Of a DNA stretch of 64,000 bases, positions 26,294 to 35,762 are shown one piece after another. Each line of letters opens with the position of its first letter. Within the stretch, counting starts at the first letter, position 1. The translations under genes and the position numbers were made by a program. Origin of the DNA: Cohnella sp. AR92 (GTDB lineage Bacteria > Bacillota > Bacilli > Paenibacillales > Paenibacillaceae); NCBI RefSeq assembly GCF_003990975.1, contig NZ_RZJR01000017.1:1-64000 (forward strand). The letters run 5' to 3'. The notes below the pieces were generated by a model that did no database searches, was not told the origin of the DNA, and saw nothing but the letters and a program-made list of their open reading frames with translations.

Positions 26294-26328
26294 GCCGAAT
26301 GCCGGGTGGAGAAGGGAGGAGCAAGATC

Positions 26329-27621
26329 ATGAAGAAGCTAGCGATCGCCGGGATCCTCTCGATCCTGCTGCTCGCGTCTTGCGGCAAAGCCGGCAACGGG
26401 ACCGAGTCGCGGTCGGAGAAGCCGACGGATATCGTCTATATCTCGAATATGGAGGTCGGCTCCAGCGTCGAGATCATCCGGCAGCTGTCCGAGGAATACG
26501 AGGCCGATCACCCGAATGTCCGCTTCAAGATAGAAGCCATTCCGGAGGGAGACTTGTCCCAGCGGATTACGCTGCTCGCGGCGAGCAACGATCTGCCGGC
26601 GCTGTTCCGGTACCAATCGGGCAGGCCGCTGCTGGACTTGATCCGAAGCGACTCCGTGCTCGATCTGGGGGAGACGTTCAAAGAGCTGGGACTCTACGGA
26701 CAATTGAATCCGGCGGCGGTCGAGCTTCTCAAGTCGAACGTGGACGGAGCGGGACTTTATGCCTTGCCGCTGGAGATGAACATCGAGGGCTTCTGGTATA
26801 ACAAAGAGATCTTCGCCAAGTACGGGCTGAAGGAGCCGCAGACCTGGGACGAGATGATGGAGATCGCGGCGAAACTGAAGGCGGCCGGCGTTCAGCCGTT
26901 CTCCGTCGCGGGCAAGGACAAGTGGCAGATTACCCGGCTGATCAACGGCTATGCGATCCGCAAGATCGGCGTCGACGCGATGGAGCAGGTGGATCAAGGG
27001 AAGCTTAAGCTGACGGACCCGAGATTCATCGAAGCGGCGGCTGTCGTACAAAGCATGGGTTTAAAAGGATACCTGGGAAAGGCGCTGAATACGCTCGACG
27101 TCAACGCCGCGACCGACTTGTTCCTTCAAGGCAAAGCGGCGATCTATTATTCGGGAAGCTGGCTGCTGCGGGACTTCAACGTGCCGGAACGCAATAAGGT
27201 CGGCGCGGATAACATCGGGTTCTTCAGCATTCCGCTAGTAGAGGGCGGCGAGGGCCGTCTGGACGAATATCCGATGAACGCGGGGCTGACGACTTCCTTC
27301 TCCAAGGCGGCTTATACCGAAGAGGTCGGAGACTGGATGAGGTACGTGTTCGGAGGCTATGGGGACCGCGCGATGAGCGAGCTCGGCATGGTGACGGGCT
27401 TCAACGTGGAGAGCGTGCCGGAGAACGTGCCTCCTCTGACCCGAATGGTCCAGGACAAGATCAACCGCGTCAAGAAAGCGTCGGGCTGGTTCGAAGCGAA
27501 GTTCGGCACGAAGGCTCAGCTGCTCGCGTGGAACAATGCCCAACTGCTGGTCACGAATCCCGCGTATACGCCGACGCGGTATATGACGGAGCTGCAGCGG
27601 GCGATCGATTCGGGGCAATAG
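26329..27621 (+). CDS. Sugar-binding lipoprotein of an ABC importer (family 1)
   Basis: A 430-residue extracellular solute-binding protein. The signal peptide ends ILLLASCGKAG (lipobox LASC), giving a lipid-anchored protein. The fold markers are EIIRQLSEEYEADHPNVRF at the start and YALPLEMNIEGFWYNKEIF in the centre, as in MalE/UgpB-like oligosaccharide binders. The ATG at 26329 has GGGAGGAG upstream. No permease or ATPase gene follows: a terminator comes next. It may be a sensor co-receptor for the kinase, or it may feed permeases encoded elsewhere. Confidence 0.88.
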   Translation: MKKLAIAGILSILLLASCGKAGNGTESRSEKPTDIVYISNMEVGSSVEIIRQLSEEYEADHPNVRFKIEAIPEGDLSQRITLLAASNDLPALFRYQSGRPLLDLIRSDSVLDLGETFKELGLYGQLNPAAVELLKSNVDGAGLYALPLEMNIEGFWYNKEIFAKYGLKEPQTWDEMMEIAAKLKAAGVQPFSVAGKDKWQITRLINGYAIRKIGVDAMEQVDQGKLKLTDPRFIEAAAVVQSMGLKGYLGKALNTLDVNAATDLFLQGKAAIYYSGSWLLRDFNVPERNKVGADNIGFFSIPLVEGGEGRLDEYPMNAGLTTSFSKAAYTEEVGDWMRYVFGGYGDRAMSELGMVTGFNVESVPENVPPLTRMVQDKINRVKKASGWFEAKFGTKAQLLAWNNAQLLVTNPAYTPTRYMTELQRAIDSGQ

Positions 27622-27664
27622 GGGCAGAGTAAGAGCGCGATCCGGAGAACTTCAATTATCGTCC

Positions 27665-27692
27665 TAAAGCCCAGGAGCTCCTGGGCTTTTCT
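27665..27692 (+). terminator. Terminator of the two-component/SBP operon
   Basis: AAAGCCCAGGAG pairs with CTCCTGGGCTTTT with almost no loop, followed by T residues. Confidence 0.75.
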
Positions 27693-27821
27693 GATTATCG
27701 GAGGATTTAAAGGAAAAATCGAGCCATTTCCGTTGTTTCTTCATGGACTGGAAGGGAAAGACAATGCTAATCTCTAATTAAAGGTTAATCCTATTGTTTC
27801 TATGGGATAAATGGAGATAAG

Positions 27822-29165
27822 GTGGGGTTCGAGGTGACCGGACAAAAAAAGCTTCGATTAGGAGCCATCATTCAAGGAGTAGGGGCTCATGTCGGCTTAT
27901 GGAGGCATCCGGATCTGCCGTCGGATGCAAGCGTCAGTCTGGCGTTCTATCGACGGCAGGCTCAAATCGCCGAAGCCGGCAAGTTCGATCTTGCGTTCAT
28001 TGCCGACGGGCTTTACATTACCGCTCAGTCCATTCCCCACTTCTTGAACCGCTTCGAGCCGATCACGATACTCTCCGCGCTTGCTTCCGTGACGAGCCGC
28101 ATCGGACTGGTCGGGACGTTGTCGACCACGTACAGCGAGCCATTCAACGCCTCGCGGCAATTCGCCTCTTTGGATCATATTAGCGGAGGCAGGGCGGGCT
28201 GGAACGTCGTCACTTCGCCCTTGGAAGGGTCTGCTCTGAATTACGGCAAGAAGCATCCCGATCATTCCGAACGCTACCGCATGGCGGAGGAGTATATCGA
28301 GGTCGTAAAAGGGCTGTGGGATTCGTGGGAGGACGATGCCTTCGTTCGGAACAAAGAGACGGGGGCGTTCTTCGACCAAACGAAGCTTCATGCCCTCCGG
28401 CATTCGGGCGAGTTCTTCCGAGTCCAAGGACCTCTTAATATCGCCCGTTCCAAGCAAGGTCAGCCGGTCATCTTCCAGGCCGGTTCGTCTGAAGCCGGGA
28501 GAGCGCTGGCAGCCGAGTCGGCGGATGCCGTCTTGACGGAGCATGAGGATCTCGAGAAAGCAAAAGCGTTCTACCGCGACGTGAAAAATCGAGCTAGAGC
28601 CCATGGACGATCCGCGGAGGCGATCAAAATCATGCATGGCATCGGCGTCATCGTGGGCCGTACCCAAGAGGAAGCGGAGCGCAAGCGGGAAGAGATCGCG
28701 ATGCTCGTTACGATCGAAGCGGCTCTCGACCATCTTGGCCGATTTTTCGAGCATCACGACTTCTCGCTTTACCCGTTGGACGGCCCGTTCCCTGACCTGG
28801 GAGACTTGGGAAGCAACGGCTTCCGAGGAACGACCGATCGGATCAAGCGCATTGCGGCCGAGAGGAAGCTGTCGCTGCGGGAAGTCGCGTTTCTCGCCGT
28901 CACGCCTCCCGGGGAATTCGTCGGAACGCCGGAGCGCATCGCCGATCTGATCCAGCTCTGGTTCGAGGAGGAGGCAGCGGACGGCTTCCTGATTCAATCG
29001 GTGACGCCAACCTCCCTGGAGGATTTCGTTCGGCATGTCGTTCCTCTGCTTCAGCAGAGAGGCCTTTACCGTACCGAGTATGAAGCCGACACTCTGCGAG
29101 GCAATCTTGGTCTTCCGATACCGGAGAATCGGAATACGCTTCGAGCGTACGAGGAGATTCAATGA
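27822..29165 (+). CDS. NtaA/SnaA/SoxA-type flavin monooxygenase (LLM class)
   Basis: A 447-residue bacterial-luciferase-like FMNH2-dependent monooxygenase. Typical family motifs: WRHPDLPSDASVSLAFY near the start, GKFDLAFIADGL, HISGGRAGWNVVTS and GQPVIFQAGSSEAGR. Members oxidise sulfonates, nitrilotriacetate or S-alkyl cysteines with O2 and reduced flavin. The start is GTG at 27822 (GGAG five bases before) or GTG at 27834. I keep the longer form with low certainty. It overlaps the M20 amidohydrolase gene by ATGA. The same pair occurs in Bacillus ytnJ/hipO-type loci that break down N-acyl S-modified cysteine, so sulfur scavenging is a fair guess. Confidence 0.85.
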   Translation: MGFEVTGQKKLRLGAIIQGVGAHVGLWRHPDLPSDASVSLAFYRRQAQIAEAGKFDLAFIADGLYITAQSIPHFLNRFEPITILSALASVTSRIGLVGTLSTTYSEPFNASRQFASLDHISGGRAGWNVVTSPLEGSALNYGKKHPDHSERYRMAEEYIEVVKGLWDSWEDDAFVRNKETGAFFDQTKLHALRHSGEFFRVQGPLNIARSKQGQPVIFQAGSSEAGRALAAESADAVLTEHEDLEKAKAFYRDVKNRARAHGRSAEAIKIMHGIGVIVGRTQEEAERKREEIAMLVTIEAALDHLGRFFEHHDFSLYPLDGPFPDLGDLGSNGFRGTTDRIKRIAAERKLSLREVAFLAVTPPGEFVGTPERIADLIQLWFEEEAADGFLIQSVTPTSLEDFVRHVVPLLQQRGLYRTEYEADTLRGNLGLPIPENRNTLRAYEEIQ

Positions 29166-30391
29166 GCCTGCAACTACAGCTTAAGAATCACGTGGATCGC
29201 TGGGAGAATGAGATGATTGCGGTAAGGCGCGACCTTCACCGCCATCCGGAGTGCATGTTCGAAACCTCGAGAACGGCAGAGCTAGTCGCTCGTTTGCTCG
29301 AAGAGTGGGGATTGGAAGTGAAGCGCGGCGCGGGCAAGCGATTCAAAGCGGGAGTCGTCGGGATCCTTAGGGGCAATCGGCCTGGCCGAACGATCATGCT
29401 GCGTGCCGATATGGACGCCCTTCCCATTCAAGAACAGACGAACGCGCCTTACCGCTCGCAGAAGGACGGAGCGATGCATGCCTGCGGGCATGACGCGCAT
29501 ACGGCCATGCTGCTAGCGGCTGCCTATGCCCTTAGCCGCGAGAGGGAAAGCCTGCCCGGTACGATTCGCTTCGTGTTCCAGCCTGCCGAGGAAGGAGCCC
29601 GCCCTTGTCCGATCGACGGCAGCCTCGTGAGCGGCAGCCGGGATCTTATCGACGACGGGGTGTTGGAGTCGGTTGAAGCAGGCTTCGCCTTGCATGTGTG
29701 GCCGGATCTGCCAACGGGCACAATCGGCCTCAAGCACGGATACGCAATGGCGGCTTCCTCTCACTTTACCTATGAATTTAACGGCTTATCGGGGCATCAT
29801 GCCGCTCCGCACCTGGCGGCGGATGCTCTGATGATGACCGCCCAATTCGTCATCGAAGCCAAGGCGGCCATCGCTTCCCAATGGGATCCTCTCGTGCCGG
29901 CGGTGCTCGCTTTCGGAGCAATGCAGGCAGGAACGGTAGCGAACGCGATCGCCGACCGAGGCAAGGTGAGCGGAACCTATCGCACGTTCGGCCGCGATTC
30001 CGTTCTCCGAATAAAGAGCTTGCTCGATCAGCGAGCCGAATCCGCGGCAAGCTCGTTCAACGGAACCTACACCTCAAGCTATCGCTTGGGTACAGCGCTG
30101 AAGAACGACTCGGACGTCGTGAAGCTCGCAGCCAAGGCAGCCGAGGAAGGCGAATCGGAGGTTCGCTGGCTGGAGTCGCCGAGCCTGGCCGGCGAGGATT
30201 TTGCTCTCTATGCGGAGAGAATTCCTTGCGCCTTCGCTTTCTTGGGCATCCGCAACGAAAGGGAGGGGATCGTTCATCCGTTGCACCACCCAAGCTTCGA
30301 GGTGGATGAGCGGGCTCTCAAGATCGGAGCTAACCTGCACGTTTCGTTTGCCTTGGAAGCCCTTGGATACGAAGGGCGACTCCTCTATTAA
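29162..30391 (+). CDS. M20D-family amidohydrolase (N-acyl amino acid deacylase)
   Basis: A 409-residue metallopeptidase of the M20D/HipO group. RRDLHRHPECMFET is the family opening. Metal ligands are visible in ADMDALPIQEQ, HACGHDAHTAML, the catalytic FQPAEEGARP and the C-terminal LAGEDFALYAERIPCAF. It would hydrolyse an N-acyl or indole-type amide to free an amino acid. There is no signal peptide, so it is cytoplasmic. It is translationally coupled to the flavin monooxygenase, suggesting the two act in sequence on one compound. Its 3' end overlaps the convergent Lrp gene by 4 bp. Confidence 0.87.
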   Translation: MSLQLQLKNHVDRWENEMIAVRRDLHRHPECMFETSRTAELVARLLEEWGLEVKRGAGKRFKAGVVGILRGNRPGRTIMLRADMDALPIQEQTNAPYRSQKDGAMHACGHDAHTAMLLAAAYALSRERESLPGTIRFVFQPAEEGARPCPIDGSLVSGSRDLIDDGVLESVEAGFALHVWPDLPTGTIGLKHGYAMAASSHFTYEFNGLSGHHAAPHLAADALMMTAQFVIEAKAAIASQWDPLVPAVLAFGAMQAGTVANAIADRGKVSGTYRTFGRDSVLRIKSLLDQRAESAASSFNGTYTSSYRLGTALKNDSDVVKLAAKAAEEGESEVRWLESPSLAGEDFALYAERIPCAFAFLGIRNEREGIVHPLHHPSFEVDERALKIGANLHVSFALEALGYEGRLLY

Positions 30392-30834
30392 CCGTTGACG
30401 TTGTTCGATTGGGCGGCAAGATTTCTGTCTTCGAATTCGGTCGAGAGAACGATCAGGACCGTCGAGAAACCGTATGCGTTGCAGGAATCGAGGAAGACGG
30501 TCAACGATTCCGTGGATTCGGTCACGACCTTCAGCAAGAAGTTATTCTCGCCGCTGATCCGATACAGATCGATAATCTCGGAAGAAGTCCCGCAGAAGGC
30601 CGTAAAGTCGGTGCAGCGGTTCGTTCGAAACAGAATGAAGGCCGTGGAATGCTTGCCTAGCTTGGAAGGAGAGAGCTGGGCGCGATAGCCGGCGACGATG
30701 CCCCGATCCTCCAGCTTGCGCAGCCTCTCGGTGACAGCCGGCTGCGACAAGGAGATCTGTCTGCTCATCTCGGCGATCGGGAGACGCGCGTTCTCATGCA
30801 GCAAGCCTAGAATCCGTACATCGATCTCATCCAT
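30388..30834 (-). CDS. Lrp/AsnC-family transcriptional regulator
   Basis: A 148-residue protein. The N-terminal winged helix (DEIDVRILGLLHENARLPI... LSQPAVTERLRKLEDRGIV) is followed by an AsnC/RAM ligand-binding domain ending FSTVLIVLSTEF. It binds an amino acid and controls nearby genes. It is divergent from the old-yellow-enzyme gene with a 144-bp AT-rich gap, and convergent with the amidohydrolase gene, so it probably regulates one or both. GGAGG precedes the ATG on the minus strand. Confidence 0.9.
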   Translation of the reverse strand: MDEIDVRILGLLHENARLPIAEMSRQISLSQPAVTERLRKLEDRGIVAGYRAQLSPSKLGKHSTAFILFRTNRCTDFTAFCGTSSEIIDLYRISGENNFLLKVVTESTESLTVFLDSCNAYGFSTVLIVLSTEFEDRNLAAQSNNVNG

Positions 30835-30978
30835 AGTGAACCTCCTTAATTATAAAGGCGAATGCAGCGTAAATTCCGTTAATACAAAACAGATAATGCC
30901 AATACAACTTGATAATAATATGTAAATGTCAAATTTTCCATTATAAAATGATGTCATCAAGCAAAGGGGGGGCTGCGC

Positions 30979-31983
30979 ATGGCTATAACCATAAACGATC
31001 CGATCTCATTGGGCGGATTAACGATTAAGAACCGCTTGATCATGGCGCCTATGCAGCAATACAAAGGGACGCCGGAGGCATTCGCCATAAGCCATCATAC
31101 CGAGCATTATAGGCGGCGGGCGCGGCATGTGGGGCTCATCATTCTGGAATCTACCGCCGTGTCTCCGAACGGGAGATTGTGGGAGAACGACATCGGAATC
31201 TATACCGACAGCCACGTCGAACCCTTAAAGAGGATTACGGATGCCGTTCACGAGCAGGGGACTCCCGTCTTTATCCAACTGTCCCATGGAGGCCGCAAAT
31301 CCTCTCCGCTTGTAACGAGCTCTTTGGTCGCCCCGAGCGCCATTGCCTTCGACGATCATTACGGCACTCCGCAAGAGCTCACGCAGAAGGGGATAACCAA
31401 CGTAATCGATGAATATCGGCTGGCCGCTATTCGGAGCATCCAAGCGGGGTTCGACGGAATCGAGCTTCATGCGGCTCATGGGTTCCTTATTCATCAATTC
31501 GCATCCCCGCTCTCCAATGCCAGGGAAGATGCTTACGGCGGCAGCTCCGAGAATCGGGCGAGGTTCTTGCAGGAGATCGTCGCGGCGGTGCGGGAGGAGG
31601 TTGGCAGGGATTACCCGGTTATCGTCCGTATATCCGCTACCGATTACAGCGAAGGGGGGCTCCATCCCGAGGAATGGGTACGCATGCTGAAGCTTCTAGA
31701 ATCCGAGTTGGATGCCATCCACGTCTCCAGCGGAGGGCTTCTCCCCGTTAAGCCCAGCGATGTATACTCGGCCTACCAACTGCCGCATGCAACGGCGATC
31801 AAGCAGCATTTCAAGATACCGGTTATCGCCGTCGGCAAGATTCACCGACGAAGTCTCGCGGATCGAATCCTTCAAGATCGCTTGGCCGATTGCATTGCCG
31901 TCGGATCGCCGCTGCTGGAAGACCCGGACTACGCGGAAGGACTCTTGGTTCCCCGGGAGCGCGAGCTAAGCGGGCAAAGTTGA
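30979..31983 (+). CDS. Old-yellow-enzyme family NADH:flavin oxidoreductase
   Basis: A 334-residue FMN-binding TIM barrel. LKIKNR-like GLTIKNRLIMAPM opens the barrel. QLSHGGRKSS supplies active-site residues, HAAHGFLIHQFASPLSNAREDAYGGSSENRARFL is the long YqjM-like segment, and ISATDYSEGG and VGKIH bind FMN phosphate. It reduces activated C=C bonds such as enals and maleimides with NAD(P)H. The typical OYE Tyr acid is replaced by the neighbouring GL/FD segment, which I cannot evaluate. AAAGGGGGGGC precedes the ATG. Confidence 0.85.
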   Translation: MAITINDPISLGGLTIKNRLIMAPMQQYKGTPEAFAISHHTEHYRRRARHVGLIILESTAVSPNGRLWENDIGIYTDSHVEPLKRITDAVHEQGTPVFIQLSHGGRKSSPLVTSSLVAPSAIAFDDHYGTPQELTQKGITNVIDEYRLAAIRSIQAGFDGIELHAAHGFLIHQFASPLSNAREDAYGGSSENRARFLQEIVAAVREEVGRDYPVIVRISATDYSEGGLHPEEWVRMLKLLESELDAIHVSSGGLLPVKPSDVYSAYQLPHATAIKQHFKIPVIAVGKIHRRSLADRILQDRLADCIAVGSPLLEDPDYAEGLLVPRERELSGQS

Positions 31984-31986
31984 ATC

Positions 31987-32032
31987 CAATAGAAACGGCA
32001 GCCGACCAGAAGATCGGCTGCCGTTTCTATTG
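31987..32032. terminator. Bidirectional terminator between the OYE and SLH genes
   Basis: A perfect 19-bp stem (CAATAGAAACGGCAGCCGA and its complement, 8-nt loop) lies between two convergent genes. Each side ends in A/T-rich sequence that could serve as a U-tract in RNA. Confidence 0.85.
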
Positions 32033-32047
32033 ATTTGGGCGAGAACG

Positions 32048-33926
32048 TTAGAGGTACAACGATTCTACTAGCTTATAGAGAGTCGAGGCCGCCTCCGCGC
32101 GGGTAGCCTGTCCGAATGGACGGAACAGGTTCTTATCGTCGCCTCTCATGATGCCGGCAAGCCGGACGGCCTCTATCGAGGGTCTCGCCCAGTCGGGTAG
32201 GCTCGAGGAATCCGCGTAGGCGGAAGGAGCGTCCGCATTCGCCGTCTCCGCCTGTCTGTTCTTCAACGCGTTAGCCGCAATGACGGCCATTTCCGCACGG
32301 CTCAAGACTGCATTAGGCTTGAAGCTCCAATTACCGTTCTCCGGGGTTCCTTGCATCAGCCCAGCTTGCGTTACGGCGGCTACCGAATTTTGCGCCCACG
32401 CCGGAATCGTACTTTCGTCTGCGAAGACTCGTTCGGACGAGGAAGGGTTCGTTTGAAGCATCAGCGCACCCGCGATCATTTTGGCGAATTGGGCTCGGGT
32501 GATAGGGTCGTCCGGATGGAACTTCCCATCCGAATATCCCTCGATAACCTTCATGCCGATCAAGCGGTCCGCAGATTCGGCTGCCCAGTGTCCCGTCAGA
32601 TCGTCGAAGCCGGCGATCTGATCATAGAAGACGGCGAATCTCGTGAAATGGTTGACTTTGACGGTAATGGTCCCATCCGGGTTGAGGATTCCCCCGAGGT
32701 AGATCCAGCGCTTCGATTCGTCATTGTAATAATAGACGGCGGGCCGATTGCCGCTAGGGCTCGAGCTCAAGTCGTAATCGAACGTGAGTTCAATCGGCTT
32801 CAGGAAGGTTCGGCCCGTCGAGCTTGCGAAGTCGAGAATATCGCTGATAAGCGGAATGGCCGGCAGCGCGGGAGCCTCCTCCGAAGGGACCACGCTTACC
32901 TTCACGGTACCGTCTTGCCTCACGGCTCCCGCAGGGACAACGACTTTAACCCGCCCTTGAAGCGACCACTCCGAGAGCTGATTGGAGAAAACGCTAAACC
33001 GATTCGAGAGCTCCGTCGGGTCGGTCGGTATCGACGGCTCTGACGGCACGGCTGGAGTCGACGGGTTCGTCGGGACGGTCGAACCTTCCGGATTCGCGAA
33101 GTCGAACGCGAACAGGCCGGAGGTTACCGGTCCCGTCGCCCCGATGATAGCCTCTTGCGCGATAACGACGGTCGCGTTGTTCACGTCATTGGCGCTCGCA
33201 TGCTTGAGCGCGCGGCCGGTGAATGCGATCGTCAACTGCGTGTCGCTGTCTCGCGTGACGTTAAGTCCAAGTCCGACCGGCAGCCGAGTTACCGTCACGC
33301 TTGCCGATGCATCCTCCGTGAACGTACCGTTCACGAGGGTTACCGTCTGCACGGCATCGAAGCTGCCGTCGTTGGCGCTCGACTCCGCGATCGCCGGAGC
33401 GCCGAGCGTCAGCCTGGCGACTCTCGGCACGACTGTAATGGAGAACGTTACGCTTGCGGAAGTGTCGATCCCTCCAAGCGCCGTTCCTCCATCGTCCTGC
33501 AGCGCAACGGTAACGACGGCTTTGCCCGTTGCGCCGGGCATCGCTTTATAGCGCAGGGTGCCGTCGCTATCGACCGTAGGCTGCTCTTCGAACAACTCAT
33601 GATGATCATTGCCGACGAGGAAGGCAAGCTGCTGCGACGCCTCGTCCTCGGGTCCGGCGGAGATTCCGGTTGGTTCCATTCTCGTTCCAAGTGTCGGTCT
33701 CCGATCTCGCCCAGAGCTCGAAGGTCAAATTCAAGGCCGTCGTAACGTTCTGCGCTTGGGCGGCGGCGTCCGTGCCATTCAGCTTCATAGTGGGGTTATC
33801 TTCCACGGAGATAACGGGCGGTTCGTTCGAGGCCGCATACGCTCTCGAGTGGATCGGAACAAGGGTTGCGAGAAGAAGAACGGTTAGAAGAATAGCCGTA
33901 TAGCGTTTTAACGGAATCGATAGCAT
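32048..33926 (-). pseudogene. S-layer-homology surface protein, apparently frameshifted
   Basis: The gene begins at 33926 with a clear signal peptide (LLTVLLLATLVPIHSRAYAA) and an Ig-like start (PPVISVEDNPTMKLNG). This frame runs into an Arg-rich tail and stops at 33606. A second frame covering 33679-32048 carries the expected continuation: ISAGPEDEASQQLAFLVGNDH, a typical repeat of such adhesins, then a beta-rich region, and finally three SLH domains (GHWAAESADRLIG, IPAWAQNSVAAV, LPDWARPSIEAV). One base is missing or extra near 33680-33720. It would anchor to wall polysaccharide. It is either a pseudogene or a sequencing error. The second frame has no signal peptide or good start of its own. 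Confidence 0.7.
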
Positions 33927-34087
33927 CTTGAGCAGCCTCCATGTAAAGCCGATTTCTAGCGATGCTATTCTATCAGAAGCTCCTTCCGTTGCCGATTAAC
34001 GAAAGTTAATGGATGGCGATTTTTAGCGAATAAAGCGAGCGCAGCGAGAAGCGTCAGGCTTCAAAGCCAGTTACGGGAAGCGTCTTC

Positions 34088-34160
34088 GTGCAACAAAATC
34101 GGCGAGCAGCCGGCGAACGGATCCGAAGCGCGGTACGTGGTGCAACAAATCGGCGAGTAG
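34088..34160. repeat. 52-bp repeat pair D
   Basis: GTGCAACAAAATCGGCGAG at 34088 recurs as GTGCAACAAATCGGCGAG at 34140, exactly 52 bp later, followed in each case by an AGCxGC-type tail. It lies between the SLH gene and the sugar ABC operon in a 362-bp gap. The rest of that gap holds no recognisable gene. Confidence 0.7.
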
Positions 34161-34288
34161 CTGCCCCCATCCACCCAAAAAATCAGGTGCGGAACCAAAA
34201 AAGCATGCGCTTATGAGCGGTCTTGCAACCCCTTACAATTAGAGTTGTCAAGTAGGTCACATCAACTCAAAACATAGGGGGATTTGCA

Positions 34289-35662
34289 ATGACAAGCTGG
34301 AAAAAGAAAGTCGCCGGTCTCACTTTGGCCTCCCTTGCCGTCGCATCGCTCAGCGCATGCGGAAGCAACAACAATTCGAACTCCGAGGCTTCGGGCAGCC
34401 CGGCGGCATCGCCAAGCTCCTCGGCATCGGCAAGCGCCGGCGCAGGAACGGACGCCTCCAAGCCGGTTACGCTGACCATGCTGCTGTCCGGCTCCAAAGC
34501 GGCGAACGGTCCCGACTTCGAGCTCGATACGCTGCCTAAGCTCGTGAAGGAGAAGTTCCCGAACGTGACGGTGGAAGTTCAGAAGCTTCCGGATGACCAG
34601 TACTACACGGCGGTCAAAGCGAAGCTCGCATCCGGCGAAGGTCCGGACTTCTTCCTCGTGTTCCCGAAGCTCGCGAACATGGGCGCGATCGAAGTCGCCA
34701 AAGCCGGCTACGCGGCGGACCTGTCCGACCTCGGCTTCTGGGATAACTTCAGCCCGTCGGCGAAGAACGACATGAGCTACGAAGGCAAGCCGTACGCCGT
34801 ATCCCGCGGAATGGACATTCTCGGCGCCTACTACAACAAGGACCTGTTCGCCAAGGCGGGCATCACCGAGATTCCGAAGGATTGGCCGAGCTTCCTGGCG
34901 GCTTCCGAGAAGCTGAAGGCGGCGGGCGTCACGCCGATCGCGATGGGCGACAAGGATCCGTGGGTCATCCAGTTCGGCATGTACCAGCTGGCGGCGAACT
35001 CGGTCTACCCGTCCGATCCGGAATTCGACACGAAGCTGCAGACGGGCGAGACGCACTTCTCCGATGCGGGCTGGATCAAGACGATCAACCAGTACAAGGA
35101 GCTTTATGACAAGGGCTATGTCTCCAAGAACTCCCTCGGCATGGCAAGCGCGCAGGCGATGCAGCAATTCGTCGACGGCAAGGCCGCGATGACCTTCACC
35201 GGAACGTGGGACCTGCCGGGCGTAACGGCCAAGGGAGCCGTCGACTTCGAACGCGGATTCTTCTCGCTTCCGGGCAATGACGCCGGCCAGCCGGTATACG
35301 CTTCGGCTTCGACGGCGGCAGGCTACGCGATCAACGCGAAGTCCAAGAACCTGGATGTCGCCAAGCAGGTGTTCGAGTACATGTTCGACGGGCAATCTCC
35401 GCTGTTCCAAGCATGGGCGGAATCCAATACGTCCATTCCGGTCTATGCCGGCCTGAAGCCGAACAACGACATGTTCAACGACGTTCTGGCCGACATCCAA
35501 TCGACCGGCCATGCGTTCTACTTCTCCAACCAGATGTGGCCTGCCGGCGTCAGCGACGCCATGCAAACGAAGTTCTCCGAGATCATCGGCGGCAAGAAAA
35601 CGACGGCCGAGGACGTTGCCAAGACAATGCAATCCAAGTACGACGAGCTGAACAAGAACTAA
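34289..35662 (+). CDS. Sugar-binding lipoprotein of an ABC importer
   Basis: A 457-residue family 1 solute-binding protein. The signal peptide ends VASLSACGSN (lipobox LSAC), then comes a 40-residue Ser/Ala/Asn linker typical of Gram-positive binding lipoproteins. The conserved core FDxxxPKLVKEKFPNVTVEV and YEGKPYAVSRGMDILGAYYNKDLF follow. It captures an oligosaccharide and delivers it to the two downstream permeases. AGGGGGATTT precedes the ATG. The downstream stem-loop at 35698 probably protects this part of the mRNA so that it is more abundant than the permease part. Confidence 0.9.
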   Translation: MTSWKKKVAGLTLASLAVASLSACGSNNNSNSEASGSPAASPSSSASASAGAGTDASKPVTLTMLLSGSKAANGPDFELDTLPKLVKEKFPNVTVEVQKLPDDQYYTAVKAKLASGEGPDFFLVFPKLANMGAIEVAKAGYAADLSDLGFWDNFSPSAKNDMSYEGKPYAVSRGMDILGAYYNKDLFAKAGITEIPKDWPSFLAASEKLKAAGVTPIAMGDKDPWVIQFGMYQLAANSVYPSDPEFDTKLQTGETHFSDAGWIKTINQYKELYDKGYVSKNSLGMASAQAMQQFVDGKAAMTFTGTWDLPGVTAKGAVDFERGFFSLPGNDAGQPVYASASTAAGYAINAKSKNLDVAKQVFEYMFDGQSPLFQAWAESNTSIPVYAGLKPNNDMFNDVLADIQSTGHAFYFSNQMWPAGVSDAMQTKFSEIIGGKKTTAEDVAKTMQSKYDELNKN

Positions 35663-35697
35663 TCAGAGCCTATAAAAGCGAAATAGAGAAGGAACGT

Positions 35698-35719
35698 CAA
35701 GGGAGGGCATCCTCCCTTG
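35698..35719 (+). promoter_or_regulatory. Intercistronic stem-loop between SBP and permease genes
   Basis: CAAGGGAGG and CCTCCCTTG form a perfect 9-bp stem with a GCAT loop and no U-run. Such elements usually stabilise the upstream message or partly terminate transcription. Its CCTCCC arm can also base-pair with purine-rich Shine-Dalgarno-like sequence. Confidence 0.55.
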
Positions 35720-35762
35720 ATTCCATTCCCCGGATGGATAGTAAGGTTAGGAGGAACCCGCC

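Noticed and set aside
25858..26328. An N-terminal extension of the solute-binding protein to 25858
   Set aside because: It overlaps the response regulator gene. The lipoprotein signal begins at 26329 with GGGAGGAG upstream.
34262..35632. A 456-codon minus-strand frame over the sugar-binding lipoprotein gene
   Set aside because: High-GC antisense frame. The plus strand has a lipobox, ribosome site and family match.
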